Counted from the stretch's first letter, positions 1-7,296 are shown. The stretch: DNA of 36,421 bases from an uncultured Actinomycetes bacterium (GCA_903825035.1 CAIJYV010000018.1:1-36421), one strand, 5' to 3'. The notes: a model not told the origin generated them from the sequence alone. Numbers and translations are program-made.

Positions 1-473
1 CAGCGATTTGGGGCATCGTCGTCAGGCGGTTCAGAAACGATCAGGTATCCCCCAACTTTCAGGAACCTTACGGCGCATTCTGCTGTAACCGCGGGAGGAC
101 CGAAGCTCCTCGCTGTTACCAATTCAAAGGTTTCTTGGTAGTCGAGTTCCCGTGAGAGCTCTTCGGCACGCGCTTGAAGGGCGATAGCCTGTCCGGGCGC
201 ATCTGGGAATTCAAGTACCTCCTGGAGGAAGAATACCCGCTTTTCCATGGCATCCATTAGAACCGCAGGAATAGCCCACTCCTGCAAAAGAACTAGTCCA
301 GGCAGTCCACCACCACTTCCAAGGTCTAAGAAGTTCTCTGGGGGAGTAGGTGAGACTGAATTCCAGGCCGCAATAAACCCCTTGGCGTGTTCGATCTGGT
401 TCTCAAGTGGTTGTGGCGACAAGAAGCCCCGTTCCCTTGAAATTTCAAGGGAACGGGGCAACCAGTCGTTCAT
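1..473 (-). CDS. rsmG: 16S rRNA (guanine-N7) methyltransferase RsmG, C-terminus outside window
   Basis: RsmG (GidB) uses S-adenosylmethionine to methylate G527 of 16S rRNA (E. coli numbering). Reading the minus strand from the ATG at 471-473, the protein begins MNDWLPRSLEISRERGFLSP and soon shows the SAM-binding glycine motif LDLGSGGGLPGL. The frame then stays open to the window edge, where it reads FLKVGGYLIVSEPP, a late strand of the Rossmann methyltransferase fold. The missing C-terminus is due to the window boundary, not to a visible mutation. The start lies 9 nt after the jag stop codon, so it is probably the last visible gene of the rpmH-rnpA-yidD-yidC-jag operon. No strong ribosome-binding site is seen. 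Codons 6-16 coincide with a perfect 32-bp palindrome that could fold in the mRNA just behind the start codon. Confidence 0.93.
   Translation of the reverse strand, partial: MNDWLPRSLEISRERGFLSPQPLENQIEHAKGFIAAWNSVSPTPPENFLDLGSGGGLPGLVLLQEWAIPAVLMDAMEKRVFFLQEVLEFPDAPGQAIALQARAEELSRELDYQETFELVTARSFGPPAVTAECAVRFLKVGGYLIVSEPPDDDAPNR
427..458. repeat. Perfect 32-bp palindrome inside the rsmG 5' coding region
   Basis: The half-site CCCCGTTCCCTTGAAA (427-442) is followed directly by its exact reverse complement (443-458). As RNA it can form about 14 base pairs closed by a four-base loop, starting 15 nt after the rsmG ATG. There is no U-tract on either side, so it does not look like a simple intrinsic terminator. 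It could limit rsmG translation, serve as a processing or decay boundary at the jag-rsmG junction, or be a DNA operator. It does not match the usual parS consensus. The palindrome is directly visible; its function is unknown. Confidence 0.9.
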
Positions 474-482
474 CACGGCAGT

Positions 483-1322
483 TTATGCTGGGGCAATTAC
501 CACGAAACGGCGTGGCTCTTCACCCTCAGAACGAGTAGTAATACTCGAATTTTCGGTAAGTGCGTCGTGAACTGCCTTACGGTCAGCTGAACTCATGGGC
601 TCAAGCGCACGCTCTTCGCCCGATTCAACAACTTCTTCGGCAACCTGTTGGGCAAAGCGACCAAGAGCTGCGACACGGCGCTCACGGTACTGTGCAACAT
701 CCACCAGAATTCGGTCGGTACGTCCCGTAACCTTCGACTGAACCAGTGTACGGGTTACCTCTTGGAGGGCCTGCAAGGTGGTGCCTCGGGGACCAACCAG
801 GACCCCGAGTTCAGTGGGAGGCTCGTGATTGATTGAAATTTCAACGGTTTCCGCATCAATTTCCTTAACGGAGACCGTTGCGGTGATCTGCATCGACTTC
901 AACAAACCTTCAAGGAACTCTTTTCCGATTGAGCCTTGCTCGGCTAATGGAACAGTGGTTGACACTTTCTCCTCCTGGTTAACGCGCTCTCTTGGAGCAC
1001 GAGGCTTATCGGAACGTGGGCGTTGGCTTTCATTTTCCTTACGCGCTGAACCCTCAGGCTTTGGCCCGCGATCAGGACGATCAGTCCGGGGGCGACGCTC
1101 TCCCGAAGGGCGACTAGTGCGCCCAGAGGTGCGCTTAGGACGAGGTCCGGCTGGGCGAACTCGCGCCTTTACTCGGGCCTCTCCCTTAGCTTTACCGAAA
1201 ATGCTGGTTTTGGGCTCTTCTAGAACCTCAATTTCAGCATCATTACGGCCAACACCCAGGTGGGTGAGGGCACGCTCGGTGGCTTCTTCTACTGATTTAC
1301 CAGTGGTTTCTACCCAATCCAT
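483..1322 (-). CDS. jag: Jag/KhpB RNA-binding protein (Jag_N, KH, R3H)
   Basis: This is a 279-residue cytoplasmic RNA-binding protein of the Jag/KhpB family, which is linked in other bacteria to cell elongation and RNA regulation. Residues 1-55 match the Jag N-terminal domain (start MDWVETTGKSVEEATERAL). Residues about 57-120 are a charged Arg/Pro/Lys/Glu-rich linker of low complexity. A KH domain with the loop GPRG (177-180) follows, and then an R3H domain with R248 and H252 in the RxxxH spacing. The ATG overlaps the yidC stop codon by one base (TAATG), so translation is probably coupled. Position next to yidC and rsmG is the standard arrangement in Gram-positive bacteria. Confidence 0.95.
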   Translation of the reverse strand: MDWVETTGKSVEEATERALTHLGVGRNDAEIEVLEEPKTSIFGKAKGEARVKARVRPAGPRPKRTSGRTSRPSGERRPRTDRPDRGPKPEGSARKENESQRPRSDKPRAPRERVNQEEKVSTTVPLAEQGSIGKEFLEGLLKSMQITATVSVKEIDAETVEISINHEPPTELGVLVGPRGTTLQALQEVTRTLVQSKVTGRTDRILVDVAQYRERRVAALGRFAQQVAEEVVESGEERALEPMSSADRKAVHDALTENSSITTRSEGEEPRRFVVIAPA

Positions 1323-2221
1323 TAACGGTCCTTCCTTTTACGCTTGTTCTTAGCCCGTGGCTGAGCCGCGGGCTTCGATGTTGAGGTTTTGCTGTCATTG
1401 GCGGCTGGGAGCTCTCGCTCTACTGGCTTGCCAGTAGTTACCACACCGGTGCGGAACATGACATCTTGAGTAATAATACGAATAACTGATGAAACAACCA
1501 TGTAAAGTACGACAGCCGCAGGAATTACCATGTAAAAATATGCAAAAAGAATAGGCATGAAGCGTTGGGTCATCTTTTGTTGGCCTGACATTTCTTGACC
1601 AGCCTTCATGCTGCGTCGGTTCAGCTGAGCCATCTGGAAGTACTGAAGCCCAACAGCGAAGAGGACGATCCCATAGAAGGGGATTGCGGCGGCCGTCGAA
1701 GCGTGGTGGCTAAAGAGCTTTAGGCTCATATCCATGCCAAAAACATCGATTTTTCCGTGGCTAAGGACCAGGTTATGGAACATCTTCGAGTTGGTAGGGA
1801 TGTAATTCGGATGGGCGATTAATACCCCGTTTTGCAGGACCTGGTTTGAAAGTCCCTTGATTACTGAGTACAAAATAAAAAGGAAGGGCGCCTGGAGTAA
1901 AAGTGGCAAGCAACCACCGATTGGGTTGGCTCCCTCCTCGCGATAGAGCTTCATCATCTCTTCGTTTAAGAGGGCGCGATTCTCAGGACCCTTGTATTTT
2001 GCCTGCAATTTCTTGATTTCTGGCTGTAGCCGAGCCATAGCCTGCATGGACTTGGTGCTCTTAACCGTAAAGGGCGTCAAAGCTCCCATAATCACAATGG
2101 TCAGCAGGGTGATAGCCAGGCCGTAATTGGGCACAATTCCATAGAAAAAGGCCATAATCCAACCAAATAGGTGGAAAATTGGTTGGAAAACCGTGCCAAG
2201 TGCGTGGGTAATGGTATGCAT
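1322..2221 (-). CDS. yidC: Membrane protein insertase YidC
   Basis: YidC inserts and folds proteins in the cytoplasmic membrane, alone or with SecYEG. The 299-residue protein has five hydrophobic stretches, including one around residues 33-53 and the family hallmark NPIGGCLPLLLQAPFLFILY near residues 98-117. It also has the basic cytosolic hairpin PEIKKLQAKYKG and a Lys/Arg-rich C-terminal tail (PRAKNKRKRKDR) of the kind that contacts ribosomes. Length fits actinobacterial YidC; there is no large periplasmic domain as in Gram-negative forms. The ATG overlaps the yidD TGA (TGATG) and its own stop overlaps the jag start, so it sits in the middle of a tightly coupled operon. Confidence 0.97.
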   Translation of the reverse strand: MHTITHALGTVFQPIFHLFGWIMAFFYGIVPNYGLAITLLTIVIMGALTPFTVKSTKSMQAMARLQPEIKKLQAKYKGPENRALLNEEMMKLYREEGANPIGGCLPLLLQAPFLFILYSVIKGLSNQVLQNGVLIAHPNYIPTNSKMFHNLVLSHGKIDVFGMDMSLKLFSHHASTAAAIPFYGIVLFAVGLQYFQMAQLNRRSMKAGQEMSGQQKMTQRFMPILFAYFYMVIPAAVVLYMVVSSVIRIITQDVMFRTGVVTTGKPVERELPAANDSKTSTSKPAAQPRAKNKRKRKDR

Positions 2222-2463
2222 CAGTTAACTTTCTCTTCTTTTGTAGGTACAAGATCGACTCCATGGGAACCACCTGGTCGGCAGCGGACAATTCGACGAG
2301 CTGCTAAGCCGGAACCTTTCACCGCTCCGTGAAGCTCAATGGCCTCAAGGGCGTAGTTTGAGCAAGATGGTACAAAACGGCATGGGGAGATTTTCCCAGC
2401 GTTTAGGTGCTGGTATAGGCGAATTCCTTTGACCAAGAATCGTGAAAAAAGGCTATTTTTCAA
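2221..2463 (-). CDS. yidD: Membrane protein insertion efficiency factor YidD
   Basis: YidD is a small membrane-associated helper of protein insertion. The core ISPCRFVPSCSNYALEAIE, with its conserved cysteines, and the later arginine pair in AARRIVRCRPGG are diagnostic. I place the start at TTG 2461-2463, giving 80 residues beginning MKNSLFSRFLVKGIRLYQ, the usual family length and N-terminus. An in-frame ATG at 2512-2514 would add 17 residues encoded wholly within the conserved 3' end of rnpA, and is less likely. With the TTG start the gene overlaps rnpA by 11 nt. Its stop overlaps the yidC ATG. The family is certain; the exact start is not. Confidence 0.88.
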   Translation of the reverse strand: MKNSLFSRFLVKGIRLYQHLNAGKISPCRFVPSCSNYALEAIELHGAVKGSGLAARRIVRCRPGGSHGVDLVPTKEEKVN

Positions 2464-2788
2464 TGGTTTTGCACCGCTCGAGAGCGATTTGGAGGTGGTT
2501 GCGAAGGTCGTCATAGGTGAGTTTCGGAGTCTCGATGCCCACCCTGATCAGGTAATTCCCTGATTTTAGCGTAGGGGACATCTCGTCACAGAGTGCCCGA
2601 AGTCGGCGGCGGATGAGGTTTCGCTCTACCGCATTGCCTACTTTTCGACTGATTGCGAAGGCCACGTTCACTCCGCTGGTGGGACTGCCATCTTGGACAA
2701 AACTGATCCGAAGAGGGCCACTAGAACCACGAGCTGAGGGCCGGGCGAAGAGCGCAAACTGTCGACGGGTGTGAACCCGTCCGGGCAT
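2453..2788 (-). CDS. rnpA: Ribonuclease P protein component
   Basis: RnpA is the protein subunit that helps the RNase P ribozyme remove tRNA 5' leaders. The 111-residue protein shows the family signature GNAVERNLIRRRLRAL, the RNR motif that contacts RNA, in a basic protein of normal length. The N-terminus MPGRVHTRRQFALFA fits the family start, where an aromatic residue follows the RxxxF pattern. It begins 4 nt after rpmH and ends inside yidD, the classic rpmH-rnpA-yidD order. The frame is intact. Confidence 0.95.
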   Translation of the reverse strand: MPGRVHTRRQFALFARPSARGSSGPLRISFVQDGSPTSGVNVAFAISRKVGNAVERNLIRRRLRALCDEMSPTLKSGNYLIRVGIETPKLTYDDLRNHLQIALERCKTIEK

Positions 2789-2792
2789 GCTC

Positions 2793-2927
2793 TTATACCG
2801 TCAGGCTGTGGCGTCCCTTGTCGCGACGAGCCTTAAGAACTGCTCGACCGGCACGGGTGCGCATACGGGCACGAAAACCGTGAGTTTTAGCCCTTTTACG
2901 CTGATTTGGTTGATACGTACGCTTCAT
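2793..2927 (-). CDS. rpmH: 50S ribosomal protein L34
   Basis: L34 is a very basic protein of the large ribosomal subunit. The 44 residues begin [20 protein letters not shown] and end GRHSLTV, both typical of L34. The ATG at 2925-2927 is preceded by a good ribosome-binding site (AGAGGA, about 7 nt upstream on the minus strand). The frame continues open upstream, but those codons have no similarity to L34 and are not part of the gene. rpmH is the first gene of the leftward operon; its promoter is at 2998-3026. Confidence 0.97.
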   Translation of the reverse strand: MKRTYQPNQRKRAKTHGFRARMRTRAGRAVLKARRDKGRHSLTV

Positions 2928-2972
2928 GAAATCCTCTTCTAAATTCAAGTCCGCTCGACGATGCCTCCTGGA

Positions 2973-2996
2973 GTGCAACCGCCCGCTGAGTTGCAC
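2973..2996. repeat. Inverted repeat at the predicted rpmH transcription start
   Basis: GTGCAAC (2973-2979) and GTTGCAC (2990-2996) form 7-bp arms around a 10-nt centre. A third partial copy, GTGCA, lies at 3004-3008. If the promoter at 2998-3026 is correct, transcription starts at about 2991. The repeat would then either fold as a hairpin at the 5' end of the rpmH mRNA or act as a start-site operator. The arms are seen in the sequence; the role is inferred. Confidence 0.6.
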
Positions 2997-2997
2997 A

Positions 2998-3026
2998 ATG
3001 TTAGTGCATGGCGACTGGTCGCGCAA
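2998..3026 (-). promoter_or_regulatory. Predicted rpmH operon promoter
   Basis: On the minus strand, TTGCGC (3026-3021) is followed by a 17-nt spacer and TAACAT (3003-2998), a plausible sigma-A-type -35/-10 pair. The start would be near 2991, giving a leader of about 64 nt before rpmH with its own ribosome-binding site. It reads away from dnaA. Confidence 0.5.
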
Positions 3027-3058
3027 AGTTCACCCCTCTGGTTGGGTGTTATGGTTAT

Positions 3059-3074
3059 CTCCCCCGAAGGGGAG
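3059..3074. other. GC-rich hairpin with UUCG-type loop between rpmH and dnaA
   Basis: CTCCCC (3059-3064), CGAA and GGGGAG (3069-3074) form a perfect 6-bp stem. Read on the minus strand the loop is UUCG closed by a C-G pair, one of the most stable RNA tetraloops. It lies upstream of the predicted rpmH promoter and about 64 nt before dnaA, so on the plus strand it may be in the dnaA leader. No U-tract follows on either strand. Confidence 0.5.
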
Positions 3075-3101
3075 TTGTCCGAATGGCGCGCCTTTACCCC
3101 C

Positions 3102-3110
3102 TGTGGATAA
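3102..3110 (-). promoter_or_regulatory. Perfect DnaA box upstream of dnaA
   Basis: TGTGGATAA here is the exact reverse complement of the consensus DnaA box TTATCCACA. It sits 27 nt before the dnaA start codon, a position suited to autoregulation of dnaA or to an accessory origin site. Confidence 0.75.
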
Positions 3111-3137
3111 AGTCGAAGTCATTCTGTGGAGGAACCG

Positions 3138-4505
3138 ATGTTAAGTAGTGAAGAGTTTTGGAGTGGGCTACGAGAGTCCATACGGCACAACGCCACCGAG
3201 TCAATGTGGTTGGCGGGTCTTAATGCACTGCGTCTTGTTGATTTCCACGACAACCTTTTAGTTATTGGTGTCCCGAACGAAATTCAGAAGAGTCGGATCC
3301 AACAGCGTTACCTCGGCTTTATTGCTGAACAAGCCTCAGCTCTTGTTGGTCAACAGGTCGAAGTGTCGCTTACCGTAAATGAAGCGTTGATGGCTGAACC
3401 CTACATGGAAGAGTTCCACACACCTCGTGAGACCGTAGTGCAAGAGGTGCCTGTGGCACGATCTGAACGCTCAGTCAAGCTAGACCCTCGTATGACCTTC
3501 GCAACCTTTATCGAGGGCCCCTCTAACGCCTTCGCCGCCACCGCAGCGTTAGCGGTCGCGGAGATCCCTGGTCGCTCGTACAACCCACTCATCATCCACG
3601 GAAACTCGGGTTTGGGTAAGACCCACCTACTCCACGCAATCGGTAACTACATTCAGGAAAACTATCCTGAGCGTCGGGTTCGTTACGTCACCACTGAGAC
3701 ATATTTGAACGACTTTTTGGACGCGATTCGTTCAAAGACCCAGCTCGCAATGCACACCCGGTACCGTGAAATTGACGTCTTTTTGATTGATGACTTTCAG
3801 TTCATGGAGACTCGTGGACCAGCTTTTGCTGAAGAGGTTTTTCACACCTATAACGCGCTTCGAGACGCTGGTAAGCAAGTGGTCTTAACTTCCGATCGTT
3901 CGCCGCGTGATCTTGGATGGTTAGACGAGCGATTCCGTACTCGTTTGCTCCAGGGTCTTATTACCGAAGTTGATCAACCTGATCTTGAAACTCGTATCAA
4001 CATCTTGCGTTCTAAATCTGAGGCCGAGGGTGTTCGGTTGCCTGACGATGTTGTTGAGTGGATTGCTCGGCGCGTACGTGACAACATTCGTGAACTTGAG
4101 GGATCTATCACTATGCTGCGCGCATTTTCTAATTTGCGCCAGGAGCCAATCTCACTCGAGCTCGCTAAGAAACATCTCACCAACTTAGGTTCGGAACAGA
4201 TTGTGTTGAAGCCCGAAACAATCCTTAAGGTTGTTGCGGATTTCTATGGTTTGAGTGTTGATGAGGTTCGTGGATCTAAACGCCTTCGTCCATTAGTTCA
4301 CGCTCGCCACGTTGCGATGTACCTATTCCGTGATTTGTTAAATAACTATTCGTACCCAATGATTGCTCGAATATTTGATGGACGAAACCACACCACTGTT
4401 ATCTCAGCGGTTGAGAAGGTAAAAGAACAGCTCCCTATTGACCCGGTTTTATTGGATGAAGTAAACAAACTAAAGAGAAAGTTGCAGGGCGACACGCGCG
4501 ACTAG
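3138..4505 (+). CDS. dnaA: Chromosomal replication initiator protein DnaA
   Basis: DnaA binds DnaA boxes and opens the origin. I chose ATG 3138 because a strong GGAGG lies 5 nt upstream, giving 455 residues; an in-frame GTG at 3126 is part of that ribosome-binding region. Domain I is at the N-terminus (FWSGLRESI). The AAA+ domain has Walker A GNSGLGKTHLL near residues 154-164, Walker B FLIDDFQF and an arginine-finger region (DERFRTRLLQGL). Domain IV carries the DnaA signature RNHTTVISAVEKV. Domain II is short. The gene is flanked by a perfect DnaA box upstream and the presumed oriC downstream. Confidence 0.98.
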   Translation: MLSSEEFWSGLRESIRHNATESMWLAGLNALRLVDFHDNLLVIGVPNEIQKSRIQQRYLGFIAEQASALVGQQVEVSLTVNEALMAEPYMEEFHTPRETVVQEVPVARSERSVKLDPRMTFATFIEGPSNAFAATAALAVAEIPGRSYNPLIIHGNSGLGKTHLLHAIGNYIQENYPERRVRYVTTETYLNDFLDAIRSKTQLAMHTRYREIDVFLIDDFQFMETRGPAFAEEVFHTYNALRDAGKQVVLTSDRSPRDLGWLDERFRTRLLQGLITEVDQPDLETRINILRSKSEAEGVRLPDDVVEWIARRVRDNIRELEGSITMLRAFSNLRQEPISLELAKKHLTNLGSEQIVLKPETILKVVADFYGLSVDEVRGSKRLRPLVHARHVAMYLFRDLLNNYSYPMIARIFDGRNHTTVISAVEKVKEQLPIDPVLLDEVNKLKRKLQGDTRD

Positions 4506-4755
4506 TTGTGTACAAGGTGCGGACACTCTTGTTTACAAGTGGTGTTCTTCCTAGGAGTAATCCACATAACGTCAAAGTTGATAGAACAAGGTTTAAAGAG
4601 TTTTAGACACCTCTGTGTGTTTTGAAGGTTTGGGTTGAATCCGCTTTATCAGGAGTTTTACGAAGTAATCAACAATCCACAGACCTACTACTACTTATCT
4701 CTTTATATAAATCAAATCAACAAGTTGTAACTGCAGTCCGTTAGAAAGGCGAAGT
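4506..4755. other. oriC: Probable replication origin (oriC) between dnaA and dnaN
   Basis: This 250-nt non-coding stretch between dnaA and dnaN contains several DnaA-box-like 9-mers: TGTGTACAA at 4507-4515 (reverse TTGTACACA), TGTTTACAA at 4530-4538 (reverse TTGTAAACA), TAATCCACA at 4558-4566 and CAATCCACA at 4673-4681. An AT-rich run at about 4690-4732, including TTTATATAAATCAAATCAAC, could be the unwinding element. Genes to the left run leftward and genes to the right run rightward, as expected around an origin. The boxes are few and mostly one base off consensus. The region must also hold the dnaN promoter. Confidence 0.65.
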
Positions 4756-5853
4756 ATGAAATTTAAATCTGAAAGAGACATTCTGGCTGAGGCACTAAGT
4801 GCTGCTGGTCGCGCTGTCTCGAATCGTGTCCTTGGGGCCCCGTCGGGCATCCTCCTAAACCTCCAAGGAAACCAACTCACCGTTACAGGAACTGACACCG
4901 ACCTCACCGTGCGAACAACTTTTATGGTTGTTGGTTCAGAGGATGGTTCGGTAGTTGTACCAGCTCGGCTTATTGGTGACGTTGTTCGCTCCTTAGAATC
5001 AGGTGCGGTTTCGGTTCACACCGAAGGAGAGAACGTTGAGGTTGAACTCAACAACGCACGGTTTAATCTGCGCACCTTTCCTGTAGCTGATTACCCAAAA
5101 ATTTCTCCAATTACCGGTTCAATCGTGGAAATTCCAGCTGGTGACCTAGCGCACGGATTGGCTCAAACTATTCGAGCGGCAGCAACCGATGACGCCCGCC
5201 CACTGCTCACGGGTGTTTTATTGACCTCAGAAGGGGAGAACCTACGACTGATCGCCACCGACTCTTATCGTCTAGCGGTACGTGACGTCCTGGGGGTTCC
5301 TCCGTTCAATTCCTCAAAAGATCTCTTGGTTCCCGCACGCGCGTTAAGTGAGTTACAACGGGCCGCAGCGAGCTTGGGTGATGAAGCGACCATAGGTATT
5401 ACCGTGACCGATTCAGAGATTTCGTTCGTTGTGGGAGAGACCTCCATTGCGTCTCGACTTATTGATGGAAACTACCCTTCGGTGTTGCAGTTGATTCCAG
5501 CGAGCTTTTCTAACCAACTACGGATTGCGAAAGACACCCTTTTAAATTCACTCCGCCGGGCAAAACTTATGGCTAAGGACCACAATGCCTCGGTTCGTCT
5601 AACCTTAAAAGAATTGACTCTTGAGATTCGTACCCAAAGTCAAGACTCCGGTGATGTGGAGGACAAAATCCAAGCTGATTATTCAGGCGAAGAAATCACT
5701 ATCGCCTTCAATCCACAATTCTTAATAGAAGGAATCGAATCAATTGATGGGGATGAGATTATTTTGGAACTATCTGACTCTGTTCGACCAGCGTTGATTC
5801 ACGGAGTTGAAGATCAGAAGTTCAAATATCTGTTGATGCCCGTTCGTATTTAA
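4756..5853 (+). CDS. dnaN: DNA polymerase III beta subunit (sliding clamp)
   Basis: The beta clamp is the ring that tethers DNA polymerase III to DNA. The 365-residue protein starts MKFKSERDILAEALSAAGRA and has the three repeated clamp domains. Recognisable segments are PILTGVLL-type RPLLTGVLLTSEG (domain 2 entry), ATDSYRLAV, and the C-terminal YLLMPVRI, which forms part of the client-binding pocket. Length is normal. An AAAGG ribosome-binding site precedes the ATG. recF begins 11 nt downstream, so dnaN, recF and the DUF721 gene form one operon. Confidence 0.98.
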   Translation: MKFKSERDILAEALSAAGRAVSNRVLGAPSGILLNLQGNQLTVTGTDTDLTVRTTFMVVGSEDGSVVVPARLIGDVVRSLESGAVSVHTEGENVEVELNNARFNLRTFPVADYPKISPITGSIVEIPAGDLAHGLAQTIRAAATDDARPLLTGVLLTSEGENLRLIATDSYRLAVRDVLGVPPFNSSKDLLVPARALSELQRAAASLGDEATIGITVTDSEISFVVGETSIASRLIDGNYPSVLQLIPASFSNQLRIAKDTLLNSLRRAKLMAKDHNASVRLTLKELTLEIRTQSQDSGDVEDKIQADYSGEEITIAFNPQFLIEGIESIDGDEIILELSDSVRPALIHGVEDQKFKYLLMPVRI

Positions 5854-5864
5854 AAGAGGCACTC

Positions 5865-6947
5865 GTGGGGCTACACGAACTCACCGTTCGTAATTTCAGA
5901 GTCTTTGAAGAGTTTTCTTTCAATCCAGACCCTGATGCCGTTACGGTTTTTGTGTCCCCTAATGGAACCGGGAAGACTTCAGTCTTAGAGGCGGTTTACT
6001 GTCTAGGGACCTTGGGTTCTTTCCGCACGAGTAGTTCGAGCAACTTAATTCGTAACGGTCTTTTTTTAGCCGAGGTTCACGGCGTAGTGTTCCAACACGA
6101 GAGAAGACTTCAAATCGATCTCACCTTGAACAAACACGAGCACCGCACTACAAAACAGATGTTGGTAAACGGAAAGAGACCGAACTCTCGTGCGTTATTA
6201 GCTGAGCTCATGCCAATCACAATCTTTACTCCTGAGGGCGTAGAAATTATCCGCGAGAGCGGATCTCACCGACGTCAATTCCTGGACCTACTCATCGGAG
6301 ATGTTTCACCCGCACAAGAAGAAAAAATTGCCACTTTCATACGAGTGCTTAAACAACGGAACGCATTCTTAAAAGCACTCGAGAAACAAATGCCATCTCC
6401 AGCAACCGAAGCGGAATTGAACGTTTGGACTTACCAGTTTGTGGAAGCGGCCGAAGAACTCAACACACTCCGCTTAGGAATAGTTGAGCAACTAATTCCT
6501 CTGGTCCAAGAGAAATATTCTCAAATATCACAACAAAAAGATGAAATTAATTTGCACTTCCAAAACTCATGGTCAGGCGATCTCGCTAGCGCACTAGTTT
6601 CAGAACTCAGACACGAAGTTCTAAGAGGATCGACTGTTATTGGACCCCACCATGACGATTTAGTAATTGAGTTGAATGGTCGTGACTCACGACACCAAGC
6701 TTCACAAGGTGAGCAAAGAACCCTTGCTCTCGCCCTACGTCTCGCGGGGCACGAATTAGTCAAGAGCACGCGTGGCGTTGACCCGCTACTACTACTAGAC
6801 GATGTGTTTAGCGAACTTGACCCCTATCGCAGCGACCAACTCCTAGAACTCCTCCCTAAAGGACAAACTTTGGTTACCACCGCCTCACCCCTTCCATCAG
6901 GAATGGATCCAGCAGTGGTTATTGATTTAACTAAGGCGCGGTCATGA
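5865..6947 (+). CDS. recF: DNA replication and repair protein RecF
   Basis: RecF is an SMC-like ATPase that helps load RecA at gaps in damaged DNA. The GTG start at 5865 follows AAGAGG and gives 360 residues beginning MGLHELTVRNFRVFEEF, the canonical RecF opening. The nucleotide site is SPNGTGKTS at residues 31-39, the ABC-type signature is SQGEQRT, and Walker B is LLLLDDVFSELD. The first P-loop residue is Ser where RecF usually has Gly, but the GKT core is intact. The stop codon overlaps the next ATG (ATGA). Confidence 0.97.
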   Translation: MGLHELTVRNFRVFEEFSFNPDPDAVTVFVSPNGTGKTSVLEAVYCLGTLGSFRTSSSSNLIRNGLFLAEVHGVVFQHERRLQIDLTLNKHEHRTTKQMLVNGKRPNSRALLAELMPITIFTPEGVEIIRESGSHRRQFLDLLIGDVSPAQEEKIATFIRVLKQRNAFLKALEKQMPSPATEAELNVWTYQFVEAAEELNTLRLGIVEQLIPLVQEKYSQISQQKDEINLHFQNSWSGDLASALVSELRHEVLRGSTVIGPHHDDLVIELNGRDSRHQASQGEQRTLALALRLAGHELVKSTRGVDPLLLLDDVFSELDPYRSDQLLELLPKGQTLVTTASPLPSGMDPAVVIDLTKARS

Positions 6948-7249
6948 GCCGACGCACTGAGCGAATCGTGCCGCTCAGCGAAATGCTGGACGTGTTCGCA
7001 AGTCGGCTAAAAAAGGTCGATCTCAGAATTATTGACGATATCCAGGCGCTCTGGCCGACCATTGTTGAGCCCATCGTTGCTCAGCGGTGCCAACCAGAGA
7101 TGATTAAAGACGGAGTGTTAATTATTCGAGTTCCCTCAGGAGCTTTTGCACAGAGAGTAATTAGTGACACCCCATTAATTCTGAGCGGATTTTCAGTCCT
7201 GGGGGAGAAGGCGCCACGATCCCTAAAAACCAGAATCAGCGAGGCGTAG
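6944..7249 (+). CDS. DUF721 (DciA-like) protein
   Basis: This 101-residue protein belongs to the DUF721 family, whose member DciA loads or assists the replicative helicase in bacteria without DnaC or DnaI. The family pattern is seen in LWPTIVEPIVAQRCQPEMIKDGVLIIRVPSGAFAQ, written here in parts: LWPTIVEPIVAQRC and GVLIIRVPSGAFAQ. It overlaps recF by 4 nt (ATGA) and is the last gene before gyrB, the standard actinobacterial location. It lacks the long N-terminal region of some actinobacterial members. Helicase loading is inferred from the family, not shown here. Confidence 0.85.
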   Translation: MSRRTERIVPLSEMLDVFASRLKKVDLRIIDDIQALWPTIVEPIVAQRCQPEMIKDGVLIIRVPSGAFAQRVISDTPLILSGFSVLGEKAPRSLKTRISEA

Positions 7250-7260
7250 AGGCCCATTTA

Positions 7261-7276
7261 GGGACCTTTGGGTCCC
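7261..7276. terminator. Hairpin between the DUF721 gene and gyrB
   Basis: GGGACC (7261-7266), TTTG and GGTCCC (7271-7276) form a 6-bp stem just after the DUF721 stop codon. Flanking ATTTA and AAATT add A/T bases on both sides, but there is no clear U-run. It may end the dnaN-recF transcript or protect its 3' end. Confidence 0.35.
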
Positions 7277-7296
7277 AAATTCCCCCTGTGGTCGGG

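Noticed and set aside
427-458. The rsmG palindrome as a parS site or intrinsic terminator
   Set aside because: The centre differs from the parS consensus, no parA or parB is in the window, and no U-run follows on either strand.
829-1353. 174-residue open frame on the plus strand
   Set aside because: It lies opposite jag, is Arg/Ser-rich as expected from the complement of that gene's charged linker, and has no family likeness.
2973-3008. Alternating hairpins (GTGCAAC, GTTGCAC, GTGCA) as an rpmH attenuator
   Set aside because: The third arm lies upstream of the predicted -10 element and would not be transcribed, so alternative pairing in the mRNA is not possible if the promoter is right.
2793-3026. 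A longer L34 starting upstream of MKRTYQP
   Set aside because: L34 starts at MKRTYQP in all bacteria and has its own ribosome-binding site here; the extra codons lie in the leader and promoter.
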